A stretch of DNA of 60,738 nucleotides from an uncultured Oscillospiraceae bacterium (GTDB taxonomy: Bacteria; Bacillota; Clostridia; Oscillospirales; Oscillospiraceae), in assembly GCA_947629245.1 (NCBI GenBank), contig CANRDC010000007.1, forward strand, positions 1 to 60,738, read 5' to 3'. Below the pieces are notes generated by a model, which searched no databases, was not told the origin of the DNA, and saw only the letters and a list, made by a program, of their open reading frames with translations. Made by a program: the position numbers and the translations under genes. Position 1 is the first letter of the stretch. Each line of letters starts with the position of its first letter. This document shows, in pieces, positions 8,301 to 16,449 of this stretch.

Positions 8301-8858
8301 TGCGTGGCTCTGCATCCGGCTGTCCAGGTCCAATATCAGCGAGCCCAGACGGCTGTCGTCCCGACCGGCCCCGGCGCTGTCCACCAGCGTCCGGAGGCCC
8401 TGGTCGTTCTCAATGTCCTCATAGGCCCGGTCCAGCACGTCCTCCAATGCCCGTGCCCGAAGGGCCTGGGCCCGCTCCTCGTCCAGCACGGAGAAGCTGG
8501 GGGAGACGCCCAGCAGATGGGCGTTTTCCCGGACCAGGGCGGTGCAGAAGCTGTCGATGGTGCCGATCTGGGCCCGGTACAAAAGCGCGCTCTGCCGCCG
8601 CAGCCGCCGGTCGGCGGGGTCCGCCGCCGCGCGGGCGTTCAGCTCCGCCAAAATGCGGCCCCGCAGCTCCGCCGCCGCCGCGCGGGTGAAGGTGATGACC
8701 AGAAACCGGTCGATGTCCTCCCCCGCCAGCACACGGGCCATCAGCCGCTCCGTCAGCACACGGGTCTTGCCGGAGCCCGCTGCGGCGCTGACCAGGATGG
8801 GGCCGCCCTCTGTTTTGATCGCCCGCTCCTGAGAGGGCGTCGGTTTGAATTCACGCAT
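5373..8858 (-). CDS. addA: ATP-dependent helicase/nuclease subunit A
   Basis: AddA is the UvrD-like helicase and nuclease subunit of AddAB, which resects double-strand breaks for RecA loading. The 1161-aa product has Walker A AAAGSGKT at residues 25-32, motif Ia VITFTRAAAAELRGRI, Walker B VMVDEYQD near residue 396, helicase motif VLLRENFRSR, motif V ILSVHKAKGLEWPVVF, motif VI YVAMTRARERLV, and a C-terminal RecB-type nuclease motif VVDFKTDG near residue 1106. Full length is typical. Its ATG overlaps the end of addB by eight bases, so the two subunits are translationally coupled. Confidence 0.97.
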   Translation of the reverse strand: MREFKPTPSQERAIKTEGGPILVSAAAGSGKTRVLTERLMARVLAGEDIDRFLVITFTRAAAAELRGRILAELNARAAADPADRRLRRQSALLYRAQIGTIDSFCTALVRENAHLLGVSPSFSVLDEERAQALRARALEDVLDRAYEDIENDQGLRTLVDSAGAGRDDSRLGSLILDLDSRMQSHAFLRQWAAEKLAMLDTAGLADAAQTPWGRVLLDDAIAEADWQASELERVLAPMRLPENAGPMKGYADAVAEMALLFRDLSRAAAEGWEKARAVLARPNPRLGRVGKDADQTLRERVKTVWDGARDALVRLRKSLAGDSAALLAGLDASKAPLTALMDLVWALEDEYAARKRRADACDFSDVEHFCVRLLCDGEDGPTALAGTVSDRFVEVMVDEYQDVNAVQELIFRRVSHEGKNLFMVGDVKQSIYRFRLAEPDIFLEKYHAFADGAEGKRVLLRENFRSRASVLAACNGVFSRIMSRALGQVDYDGEARLVPGAAYPPEGEVRPELCVLEPGAEVGEEAPDKVRLEARYVAGRIRAMVDNREPVSDGNGGLRPVRYGDIALLLRTPKTSGGVFRRALSEAGVPVSARQGGSFFSQPEVSFTLSMLSVVDNPRQDVPLVAALRGLPFGFTPDELSAVRAAGKGDLWDALRARAREDERCAKFAALVERLRSFAREASTDSLLRRLYDETELLTVCGVMADASRRIADLMQLYEYARRFEQDGNRGLFRFVLWLRELERRGLEPPAPAEGDAVQILSVHKAKGLEWPVVFLADNSHGWNRQRGAQVLCHRELGLGMRVTDPVRGVQWPTLPWRAIDRREQLEELSEQERVLYVAMTRARERLVMTCVQPKAAEKLAAYGPASREPVSPRVLARAQSVTPWLLAAAAGDGGETIDVKLVAQDQAETAAEPAVRPIPPADPDLRAEVDERLAWRYPFEAAVALPSKVTATGVGDLAPGAADPEAAELPEPAGHITDRLRQPDFGRDARPLTGPERGVAAHLVMQHIDFGYVGSAAEISGQIARMEALGFLEPRQAAAVDPDDILAFFRSELGARLLGADRVVREFRFSLLCPANTWYPQAPEEERILLQGVVDCCLEEKGALTVVDFKTDGTVEPDRYTGQLAAYAAAMERIFQKPVRQAALWYLRKKEMVLVPVKKP

Positions 8859-11800
8859 GGCCTTCTATCCTCTCCCACGCCTGTTCCGCCAGCATTTTGC
8901 CCCGCAGCCGCCAGCCGTCTCCCGCCTCGTCGAACAGGCACGCTTCCCGGTAATCGCAGAAGGTGCAGGCGGTCTCCCCGGCGTTTTTGTACCAGGGGTC
9001 CAGCGCCACGCTGCCGGACCGCAGCTCCGCCGCCAGGTCCCGCAGGGTCTTTTCGATGTGCCGACTCAGGGCGCCGAACTGCTCCAGGCTGGCAAGGCTG
9101 GACTGGGAGTCCTTCGTCCAGGCCCCCGCCTTGGTGAGTTTTACGGGAAGGAACCGCCGGTCTGGGCCCGGCTCCATAGCCTCCAGCACCGCCTCGTCGT
9201 CCAAAATAAGGCCGCTGCGCCGGGCGGTGTTTTTCCGCAGCGCCGCCAGCTCCTCGTCCGTCACGTCGCTGTCGGCGCTGACGATATCGAACCGGGCGGG
9301 GGAATAGAGCACCCCCGCAGGTTTGATGTTTTTCGCGCCGAAATACGTCTTGCCCCGCTTTTCCAGGGCGAACAGGTACAGCAGCATCTGCATGTTCAGC
9401 CCCTGGCACACGTCCGCCAGATCGAACTTCTTCACCCCGGTCTTGTAGTCCGTGACTCGCAGATACAGGGTGTCCCCCTGGACCCAGCCGTCCACCCGAT
9501 CGGCCCGGCCGGCCAGGGGCGTGTCCCCCTCTTCGCCCGGCTCCAACACCCCCTCGGCCTTCAGGTCCAGCTCCAGATCCAGGGGCTGGAACTTGGAGTC
9601 TTTGAGCTCCTGCCACATCTCCGCCGTCACCCGCCGCACCGTGGTCCGCAGCCGCCGGAAGAGATAGGCGAACCGGGGGGTCTTGTCCTCGAACCCATGC
9701 AGCTCGTCCCGGATGTACTCGTCCACATACTTGTCCGCGATGGCGCCCACCTGCTCCGCCGTGACCGACGCGAAGCCCCCCAGCGCCAGCACGTCCCCGG
9801 CGGTCTTTTCCAGGATGTAGTGCATGAAATTGCCGTAGTCCCGGGGGTCGAACACCGCCCGCTGGCGGGGCCTTGCCTTAAGGCCGTACTGGAGGAAGTA
9901 GCCGAACCGGCAGCTTGCGAACTTCTCCGCCCGCGTGGCGGACAGGCCCGGCGACCGGCCGTACAGGGCCCGGACGGACGCCTCCGTCAGGCGGCTCTGG
10001 GCCGTTCTCGCCCCCTCCGCCAGACGGGCAAGCTCCGCCTCCCGGCCCTCCCGGACGAAGTGCTCCCTGGCCGCAAGACACAAAGGCGCGTCCTCCCCCG
10101 TCTGCCCCATCAATGCCAGAGCAAAGGCCGGTCCCGGCGCGAAGGTCCTGGCCCGCAGGATGTCCCCCCGGACCGGCTTTACCCCCAAAAGGGCCTCCGC
10201 GCGGGTGATGAGCACGCTGGGCCGGGCCTCTCCGCCCTCGCCGTCCGAGGCGGACCAGCTCATGTATAATGTCTCCGACGGCAGGGTCACGACGCTGTAG
10301 ATCCGCCCCAGCTCCCGGCTCAGGTCCTCCTCCGCGCCGCCCAGGGCCAGGCCCATGGCCGTCAGCTCCTCCCGCTCCTCGGCGGTGAACACGCCCGACG
10401 CCTCCTCCGGCGCCGGGATGCGGCCGTCCGCCGCCCCCAGCAGGAGCAGATGCTTCATGTGCCGCCGACGCATGCCGTCGATGTCCCCGGCGCCCACCCG
10501 GTCCAGGGACACCGGGATCACGCTCACGTCGTATTTGGACAGCATCAGAGCGAACAGTCCCGCGAACTGTTCCCCGTCCATGGGCATGTCCCCCAGCACC
10601 GCCGCGAACTGCTCCAGCGCCGTGCACACCACGTCCCACAACCGGCCCAGCTCCGCGGCCGTCTCGGTCCGGCCCTCCCGGTCCAGCTCCGCCGTCCGCT
10701 CCTGGAGCCTGGCGGCCAGACCGGCGTCCAAGAGAAACTCCCCCACGGCTCTGGCATGCTCCGCCGCCGTGGCCGCCGCCTTTACGCGTCTTTCCAGAGC
10801 CTTCAGAGGGCCGATGACCGCCTGGCGCATGCCGTTGAGCTCCGTCAGGGTCCCGCTGGCCGCCTCGTCGAATTCCCGGTTGTACCCCTCCGGGTGCATG
10901 GTCCAGGGCCGGTCCCACTGGCCGCCCCGGATGCCCCAGAGGAGCACATAGTTCTCCAGCCTGTCCGTCTCGTCCTCCGCCAGGGGCCCCAGGCCGGTCT
11001 TGAGCCAGCCGAACACCGCCTCGTACTCATACCCCCGCTCCACCGCCTCCAGAGCGGAGGTGATGGCCAGGGGAACGGTCTTGCGGGCCGTGTCCTCCCG
11101 GCCGGACAGGAACAGAGGCACCCCGTACCGGGCGCAGGCGCTCTCCAGCGCCGTCCGGTAATCGCCGAAGCCACGGGCCGCCACGGCCATGTCCCGCCAC
11201 CGGCACCCGGACCGGGCCAGCTCGGACAGCCTTGCCGCCGCCAGCTCGCACTCTTCGTATATGTCCGCCGCGTACACGGCGCGCACCGCCCCGTCACCCG
11301 CCGGGGCCGGATCGTTGGAAAAATCGAACAGATGGCCGCAGAAATAGGCGATAGGCGAGCTCTCCGGCTCGGGGGGCTCCAGCCACACCTCTTCGCACGC
11401 CGTCCCATACTCGCGGGCCACGCTTTCCAGCCACCGGGCCGTGGTCCGGGGCAGCAGGAACGCCCCGTCCCCGGCGTCCTTCCCGCAGGTAAGGCACACC
11501 GTCAGGTCCGCCCCGGAGCGGATGATCTCCCGGAGCACGTTTCTCTCCAGGGCGGTGAAGTCGGAAAAGCCGTCCACATAAAAGGTCCAGGCCCCCGCGC
11601 CGCAGTCCCCGATCCGCTGGGCCAGGGCCTCCAGGCGGTCGGCGCTGTCCGCGCCGCCGCGCTCCTGCACGGCGGTATACGCCTCCGTCAGAAGGGCCAG
11701 GTCCCGGAGCTTGTCCGCCAGGGCTCCCTCCGTTTTATCCGCCGCGTCCAGAAGGGCTCCCGCAGTGATCCCGGCGTTTCTCAGCTCCTCCACCGCCCTG

Positions 11801-12159
11801 GACAGGCTGTCCAATGTCCGGGGCTCCCGACAGCCCTTTCGGTAGACCTTCAGCCGGTTCCCCACCGTCCGGGCCGCCACGGCCATGCACAGCAAGCGGC
11901 CGCCGCCGTCCATGACCGGACGGCCGCCGCCGCACTGGGCAAACACCTTCCGGGCAAGCCCCGTGAAGGACAGCACCTCCCCGTACCGGCTCAGCGCGTC
12001 CCCCGCCGCGGCGCAGAGCTCCCGCTCCGCCTCGTGGCTGTACTGCTCCGGCACCAGAAGGACCATGTTCTCCCGGCCCTGCCTCACATATCCCGCTATC
12101 TCCCGGAACACCAGCGCCGTCTTCCCGGCCCCGGCCCGGCCCAATATCAATCGTACCAT
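8851..12159 (-). CDS. addB: ATP-dependent nuclease subunit B
   Basis: AddB is the structural/nuclease partner of AddA, 1102 aa. The start MVRLILGRAGAGKTALVF places Walker A at residues 6-14. A longer open frame runs upstream to 12330, but it only translates the 78-bp repeat twice and is rejected. Iron-sulfur cysteines are visible as FASCRFGYF near residue 748 and CTFCDYREAC near residue 1064. The nuclease motif is VTDYKTG near residue 900. The gene is divergent from the MATE gene and is first in the addB-addA operon. Confidence 0.96.
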   Translation of the reverse strand: MVRLILGRAGAGKTALVFREIAGYVRQGRENMVLLVPEQYSHEAERELCAAAGDALSRYGEVLSFTGLARKVFAQCGGGRPVMDGGGRLLCMAVAARTVGNRLKVYRKGCREPRTLDSLSRAVEELRNAGITAGALLDAADKTEGALADKLRDLALLTEAYTAVQERGGADSADRLEALAQRIGDCGAGAWTFYVDGFSDFTALERNVLREIIRSGADLTVCLTCGKDAGDGAFLLPRTTARWLESVAREYGTACEEVWLEPPEPESSPIAYFCGHLFDFSNDPAPAGDGAVRAVYAADIYEECELAAARLSELARSGCRWRDMAVAARGFGDYRTALESACARYGVPLFLSGREDTARKTVPLAITSALEAVERGYEYEAVFGWLKTGLGPLAEDETDRLENYVLLWGIRGGQWDRPWTMHPEGYNREFDEAASGTLTELNGMRQAVIGPLKALERRVKAAATAAEHARAVGEFLLDAGLAARLQERTAELDREGRTETAAELGRLWDVVCTALEQFAAVLGDMPMDGEQFAGLFALMLSKYDVSVIPVSLDRVGAGDIDGMRRRHMKHLLLLGAADGRIPAPEEASGVFTAEEREELTAMGLALGGAEEDLSRELGRIYSVVTLPSETLYMSWSASDGEGGEARPSVLITRAEALLGVKPVRGDILRARTFAPGPAFALALMGQTGEDAPLCLAAREHFVREGREAELARLAEGARTAQSRLTEASVRALYGRSPGLSATRAEKFASCRFGYFLQYGLKARPRQRAVFDPRDYGNFMHYILEKTAGDVLALGGFASVTAEQVGAIADKYVDEYIRDELHGFEDKTPRFAYLFRRLRTTVRRVTAEMWQELKDSKFQPLDLELDLKAEGVLEPGEEGDTPLAGRADRVDGWVQGDTLYLRVTDYKTGVKKFDLADVCQGLNMQMLLYLFALEKRGKTYFGAKNIKPAGVLYSPARFDIVSADSDVTDEELAALRKNTARRSGLILDDEAVLEAMEPGPDRRFLPVKLTKAGAWTKDSQSSLASLEQFGALSRHIEKTLRDLAAELRSGSVALDPWYKNAGETACTFCDYREACLFDEAGDGWRLRGKMLAEQAWERIEGHA

Positions 12160-12166
12160 GGGCCCA

Positions 12167-12322
12167 TTATACCATGTCGTGCGGTTCCGGCGCAAGCCGG
12201 GAGCACGACCGGTATCTTTTCGGTATAACAGCGCGCAGCGTCTGTTATACCATGTCGTGCGGTTCCGGCGCAAGCCGGGAGCACGACCGGTATCTTTTCG
12301 GTATAACAACGCGCAGCGTCTG
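12167..12322. repeat. Two tandem 78-bp palindromic units
   Basis: Unit 1 (12167-12244) and unit 2 (12245-12322) differ by one base seen (CAGCGC versus CAACGC). Each contains GTCGTGC...GCACGAC enclosing CCGG-CGCAAG-CCGG, flanked by ATACC and GGTAT, and the unit junction forms GGTATAACAG...CTGTTATACC, a further 10-bp palindrome. They fill the divergent gap between addB and the MATE gene. Because 78 is a multiple of three, both strands stay open across them and give false N-terminal extensions. Confidence 0.9.
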
Positions 12323-12419
12323 TTATACAACAGTTTCCGCGGAAAGTCATCGCCTTTCCGCCCCCGCCGATTGCTTTCTTTCGGAACATATGGTATCCTC
12401 CAGTGGTAACGAAAACGGT

Positions 12420-13787
12420 ATGGAGCGGCCCATGGACCAGAGATTGAAAAACATGACGGCGGGACGGCCTGTCCCGCTCATACTCTCCTTCGCCCTGCCC
12501 CTGATGGCGGGCAACGTGTTCCAGCAGCTGTACACGGTGGTGGACACCATGGTGGTGGGCAAGGCGCTGGGGGTGGACGCGCTGGCGGCCCTGGGGGCGG
12601 CGGACTGGTTCAACTGGATGATGCTGGGCATGGTCCAGGGCTTTGCCCAGGGCTTCGCCATCCCCATGGCCCAGTGGTTCGGCGCGGGCCGTCACGATGA
12701 GCTCCGGCGGACGGTGGGCGCCGCCGCCACGCTCAGCGCCGCGCTGGCGCTGGTCCTGACATTGGCGGGGCAGAGCCTCATCACGCCGGTGCTGGCTCTG
12801 CTGCGGACCCCGGCGGAGATACTGGGCGGCAGCCGACTGTATCTGCGGATCATGTTCGGCGGCACGCCGGTGGTCATGGCCTTCAACCTGCTGGCCTGTG
12901 TGCTCCGGTCCCTGGGGGACGGCAAGACGCCTCTGCGGGCCATGATCGTGGCCTCCCTGACCAACATCGCCCTGGACATGCTGTTCGTGATGGCCTTCGG
13001 CTGGGGCATCGGCGGGGCCGCGGCGGCCACGGTCATCGCCCAGGGAGTGTCGGCCCTGTACTGCCTGGGCCGGGCGGCCAGGCTGGAGATCCTGCGCCTG
13101 AGCGCCGACGACCTCCGGCCCCGGACCGCCCGGCTGGGGCGGCTGCTGGCCCTGGGCTCCCCCATGGCCCTTCAAAACTTCGTCATCGCTCTGGGGGGCA
13201 TGATCCTCACCGCCATCGTCAACCGCTTCGGCGTGGCGTTCATCGCCGGATACACCGCCGCCAACAAGCTCTTCGGCGTGCTGGAGATGGCCGCCGTCTC
13301 CTACGGCTACGCCATGATCACCTACGTGGGCCAGAACCTGGGCGCGGGAAAGACCCGGCGCATCCGTCAGGGGGTCCGCTCCGCTCTGGGCATCGCCGTC
13401 GCCACCTCCCTGGCCATCGCCGCCGTCATGCTCCTGTTCGGGCGGACCTTCCTGTCCGGCTTCATCTCCGGCACGCCGGAGCAGTTCACCCAGGCTCTGG
13501 ACACGGCCTACCGCTACCTGGCCGTCATGAGCGTGTGTCTGCCCACGCTGTACGTGCTGCACGTGGTCCGCTCCGCCCTGCAGGGCATGGGCAACACGCT
13601 CATGCCCATGGTCTCGGGCCTCATGGAATTTTGCATGCGCACGCTCGTGGCGCTGACCCTGACCCGGCTCATGGGCGGGCAGGGCGTGTTTTTCGCGGAG
13701 GTGGCCTCCTGGATGGGGGCGGACGTGGTGCTGACGGCCAGCTACCTGCACAGCGTCCGACGCCTGCCGCCGGAGACGGAAAACTGA
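12420..13787 (+). CDS. MATE family efflux transporter
   Basis: A 455-aa multidrug and toxin extrusion-type antiporter with about twelve membrane helices. Family segments are visible: LPLMAGNVFQQLYTVVDTMV in helix 1-2, GFAQGFAIPMAQWFGAGRHD, LRSLGDGKTPL and FGVLEMAAVSYGYAMITYVG. Two starts are possible, ATG 12420 and ATG 12432 (MDQRLKNMTAGRPVPLILSF); neither has a strong ribosome site. The open frame extends upstream through the tandem repeat, but that part has no homology-like character. Substrate cannot be inferred. Confidence 0.9.
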   Translation: MERPMDQRLKNMTAGRPVPLILSFALPLMAGNVFQQLYTVVDTMVVGKALGVDALAALGAADWFNWMMLGMVQGFAQGFAIPMAQWFGAGRHDELRRTVGAAATLSAALALVLTLAGQSLITPVLALLRTPAEILGGSRLYLRIMFGGTPVVMAFNLLACVLRSLGDGKTPLRAMIVASLTNIALDMLFVMAFGWGIGGAAAATVIAQGVSALYCLGRAARLEILRLSADDLRPRTARLGRLLALGSPMALQNFVIALGGMILTAIVNRFGVAFIAGYTAANKLFGVLEMAAVSYGYAMITYVGQNLGAGKTRRIRQGVRSALGIAVATSLAIAAVMLLFGRTFLSGFISGTPEQFTQALDTAYRYLAVMSVCLPTLYVLHVVRSALQGMGNTLMPMVSGLMEFCMRTLVALTLTRLMGGQGVFFAEVASWMGADVVLTASYLHSVRRLPPETEN

Positions 13788-13794
13788 CGCGCAT

Positions 13795-13819
13795 GGGTCT
13801 GTGAAACGCAGACCCTTTT
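13795..13819 (+). terminator. Terminator between MATE and mntP
   Basis: GGGTCTG (13795-13801) pairs with CAGACCC (13809-13815), followed by TTTT. It stands between convergent genes. Confidence 0.7.
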
Positions 13820-13828
13820 ATGTGCTTT

Positions 13829-14383
13829 TTAAGTGATTTTTAGCGCGTTGAGCAGCAGCTTCAGCCCCAGCAGACACAGTATCACGCCTCCGGCGGTCCG
13901 GGCCGCCCTCCGGCGGGACCGGCCCACCCGGCTGCCAAAGGCGGCCCCGAATGTAGACAAAGACCCCATCACCAGCGCGACAAGCCCTCCCGCACGCAGC
14001 GCCGGGACCTCCATCACCGCGAAAGCCACGCCCACGGTCATGGCGTCGATGCTGGTGGCCAGGCTCAGCGCCGCGATGGACCGCACCTGGGTCCCCTGCC
14101 GGACGCAGGGCTCCTCCTCGGGCTGCCAGGCCTCCCGGATCATGCCGATCCCCACCCCGGCCAGCAGCAGCGCCGCCGCCCAGGGATAGACCGCCGCCAG
14201 GCTCTCCGGCAGGCTCGCGCCCACCAGATACCCCGTCAGGAGCATCCCCACATGAAACCCGCTCATGATGCCCACGATGGGCCATATCCGCCTTCTGTCC
14301 ACCGTCATGCCCATGCACACCGACGCGGCGAACCCGTCCATGGAAAGACCCAATATCAATAATAGCTGATCAAAAAAACGCAA
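13829..14383 (-). CDS. mntP: Manganese efflux pump MntP family
   Basis: Six-helix membrane exporter that relieves manganese excess, 184 aa, the usual family length. The signature acidic repeats are present twice: LSMDGFAASVCMGMTVDRR and ATSIDAMTVGVAFAVME. The start is TTG at 14383 (LRFFDQLLLILGLSMDGF), supported by GGAGG at 14391-14395 with a seven-base gap; no upstream ATG gives a better fit. The leader (14391-14483 on the minus strand) is GC-rich and hairpin-prone (CCGCC/GGCGG around GGCA-TGCC), but I could not match it to the yybP-ykoY manganese riboswitch. Confidence 0.88.
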   Translation of the reverse strand: MRFFDQLLLILGLSMDGFAASVCMGMTVDRRRIWPIVGIMSGFHVGMLLTGYLVGASLPESLAAVYPWAAALLLAGVGIGMIREAWQPEEEPCVRQGTQVRSIAALSLATSIDAMTVGVAFAVMEVPALRAGGLVALVMGSLSTFGAAFGSRVGRSRRRAARTAGGVILCLLGLKLLLNALKIT

Positions 14384-14483
14384 AGTATCCCCTCCAACAG
14401 GCGTACCGCTGCCCGGTCCGCCTATGGCAGGATATGCCGGGCGGCCAACCGGGGTGAAAAGGTAAAAATGACCCGCTCGGCGA

Positions 14484-14512
14484 TTGACCCGGTAACAAAT
14501 CAGTGCTATAAT
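14484..14512 (+). promoter_or_regulatory. Promoter of the methyltransferase gene
   Basis: TTGACC (14484-14489), 17-base spacer, TATAAT (14507-14512). Transcription would start about 30 bases before the ATG at 14549. Confidence 0.85.
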
Positions 14513-14548
14513 GTTTCTAATTTGTAACCTGGAGGTCTGTGGGCGTTT

Positions 14549-15409
14549 ATGTGGGTATCGGACAGGTGGCGGGACTATGAGCTCATCGACGCCTCCGGCG
14601 GGGAGAAGCTGGAGCGCTGGGGCGAGCATATCCTGCTGCGGCCGGACCCCCAGGTCATCTGGGCCACGGCCCGGACCGACAGGCGCTGGGCCCGTCCCGA
14701 CGCGGTCTACCGGCGGTCCAGCTCCGGCGGCGGCGCCTGGGAGAAGAACAGCCTGCCTCCCAGCTGGCGGATACGCTATGGAGAGCTGACCTTTCAGGTC
14801 AAGCCCATGAGCTTCAAGCACACCGGCCTGTTCCCCGAACAGGCTGCCAACTGGGACTGGGCCATGGAGAAGATACGCGCCGCGAAGCGGCCTGTCCGGG
14901 TGCTGAATCTGTTCGCCTACACGGGGGCCGCCACGGTGGCGTGCCTGGCCGCCGGGGCGGAGGTGTGCCACGTGGACGCGGCCAAAGGCATGGTGGCCTG
15001 GGCCAAGGAGAACGCCGTCTGCTCCGGCGTGGCGGACAGGCCGGTCCGGTGGATCGTGGACGACTGCGCCAAGTTCTGTCAGCGGGAGCTCCGCCGGGGC
15101 CGAAGCTACGACGCGATCATCATGGACCCGCCCTCCTATGGCCGGGGGCCCGGCGGCGAGGTCTGGCGGCTGGAGGACGATCTGTGGCCCTTCGTGTCCC
15201 AGGTGACGCCGCTGCTTTCCGACGAGCCTTTGTTCGTGCTCATCAACTCCTACACCACGGGCCTGTCGGCGTCGGTGCTGACCTATATCGCCGAGAGCCT
15301 GTTCACGAAAAGGTTCGGCGGTCACAGCGACGCCCAGGAGCTGGGTCTGCCTGTCACCGCTTCGGGACTGGCGCTTCCCTGCGGGGCGAGCTGTAGATGG
15401 GAAAAATAA
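14549..15409 (+). CDS. Class I SAM-dependent methyltransferase, RlmI/RlmK-like
   Basis: A 286-aa enzyme with a Rossmann-type SAM site: motif I VLNLFAYTGAATVACLAAGA near residue 112, acidic loop CHVDAAKGMVAWAKENA and motif IV IIMDPPSYGRG. This arrangement matches the SAM domain of 23S rRNA methyltransferases related to RlmI and RlmK, but the N-terminal PUA domain of RlmI is absent, so the target base is not assignable. GGAGG at 14531-14535 is rather far (13 bases) from ATG 14549. A good promoter precedes it and a MITE-like repeat follows, so it appears monocistronic. Confidence 0.85.
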   Translation: MWVSDRWRDYELIDASGGEKLERWGEHILLRPDPQVIWATARTDRRWARPDAVYRRSSSGGGAWEKNSLPPSWRIRYGELTFQVKPMSFKHTGLFPEQAANWDWAMEKIRAAKRPVRVLNLFAYTGAATVACLAAGAEVCHVDAAKGMVAWAKENAVCSGVADRPVRWIVDDCAKFCQRELRRGRSYDAIIMDPPSYGRGPGGEVWRLEDDLWPFVSQVTPLLSDEPLFVLINSYTTGLSASVLTYIAESLFTKRFGGHSDAQELGLPVTASGLALPCGASCRWEK

Positions 15410-15434
15410 CGCGGCGATGCCGCACATTATGGAA

Positions 15435-15571
15435 GGCTCCCTTGTGCAAAGGGAGCTGTCGAGCGAAGCGAGACTGAGGGATTGTTACCACGGTCGGAAA
15501 TCATCTTACGCTGGTAACAACCCCTCCGAGCGCCGCAAAGCGGCGCCCACCTCCCCTTACACAGGGGAGGC
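15435..15571. mobile_element. MITE-like palindromic repeat with terminal inverted repeats
   Basis: A 137-bp non-coding unit. The left end GGCTCCCTTGTGCAAAGGGA faces the right end CTCCCCTTACACAGGGGAGG as imperfect inverted repeats, each also a small hairpin. Inside are GTTACCA/TGGTAAC (15484-15518) and GCGCCGC/GCGGCGC. It looks like the short mobile palindromic units common in gut Clostridia genomes; only one copy is in this window, and no transposase gene is linked. Confidence 0.7.
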
Positions 15572-15615
15572 GTTCAACAAGGTATTTTATTCAATATTTG
15601 GTTAAGGCAGCATAT

Positions 15616-16449
15616 ATGGACCCTGTTATCCGCATCAAAAACATATCCTACACCTATCCCGACGCGGACCGGCCCGCGCTGGACGGGGTGTCTCTGGACA
15701 TCATGCCCGGCGCCTTTACGGCGGTGCTGGGCTCCAACGGCAGCGGCAAGTCCACCCTGGCCAAGCATCTGAACGCCATTTTGGTCCCCCAGTCCGGCAA
15801 GGTGTTCGTGGACGGCATGGACACCATCGACGAGGGGAATCTGCTGGCCATCCGCCGTCGGGTGGGGATGGTATTCCAGAACCCGGACAACCAGATCGTT
15901 GCCAACGTGGTGGAGGACGACGTGGCCTTCGCGCCGGAAAATCTAGGCGTGGAGCCCAAAGAGATCCGCCGCCGGGTGGACGCGGCGCTGAAGCAGGTGG
16001 GGATGTATGACTTTCGCCTGCACGCGCCCCATCTGCTGTCCGGGGGCCAGAAGCAGCGGGTGGCCATCGCCGGTGTGCTGGCCATGGACCCGGAGGTGCT
16101 GGTGCTGGACGAGCCCACCGCCATGCTGGACCCACGGGGCCGCCGGGAGGTCCTGGACGCGGTGGAGGCCCTGTGCCGGGAGCGGGGCATCACCGTGGTG
16201 CTCATCACCCATCACATGGACGAGGCGGTCGGGGCGGACCGGGTGCTGGTGCTGGACCGGGGCCGGATCGCGCTGGACGGCACGCCCCAGCAGATATTTT
16301 CCCAGACGGCCGCTTTGCAGGCCCTGCGCTTGACGGTGCCGGATACCGTCGCGCTCACAGTTCGGCTGAACGCCGCCGGGATGGCTCTGCCCACGGACGC
16401 CCTGACGCCTGCGGAGTGCGCCGCCGCCATTTGGGAGGCGCTGAGATGA
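15616..16449 (+). CDS. ecfA1: ECF transporter ATPase A1 component
   Basis: One of two ATPases of the energy-coupling-factor module, which powers uptake by interchangeable vitamin- or metal-binding S components. From ATG 15616 the product is 277 aa: MDPVIRIKNISYTYPDADRP, Walker A GSNGSGKS near residue 38, Q-loop MVFQNPDNQIVANVVEDDVAFAPENLG, signature LSGGQKQR, Walker B VLVLDEPTAMLD and switch ITHHMDEAV. A GTG/ATG choice upstream (15598) is less likely. The stop overlaps the ecfA2 start as ATGA. No S-component gene is in the window, as expected for a group II (shared) ECF module. Confidence 0.93.
   Translation: MDPVIRIKNISYTYPDADRPALDGVSLDIMPGAFTAVLGSNGSGKSTLAKHLNAILVPQSGKVFVDGMDTIDEGNLLAIRRRVGMVFQNPDNQIVANVVEDDVAFAPENLGVEPKEIRRRVDAALKQVGMYDFRLHAPHLLSGGQKQRVAIAGVLAMDPEVLVLDEPTAMLDPRGRREVLDAVEALCRERGITVVLITHHMDEAVGADRVLVLDRGRIALDGTPQQIFSQTAALQALRLTVPDTVALTVRLNAAGMALPTDALTPAECAAAIWEALR

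Noticed and set aside
12167-12322. CRISPR array
   Set aside because: Just two adjacent units without spacers; the palindromes are contiguous.
12160-12419. N-terminal extensions of AddB and MATE through the tandem repeat
   Set aside because: They only translate the 78-bp palindromic units twice; internal starts with family-like N-termini fit better.
13829-15427. 532-codon frame joining mntP with the antisense of the methyltransferase
   Set aside because: Only the part from 14383 downward has MntP character; the upstream portion is antisense to the methyltransferase.
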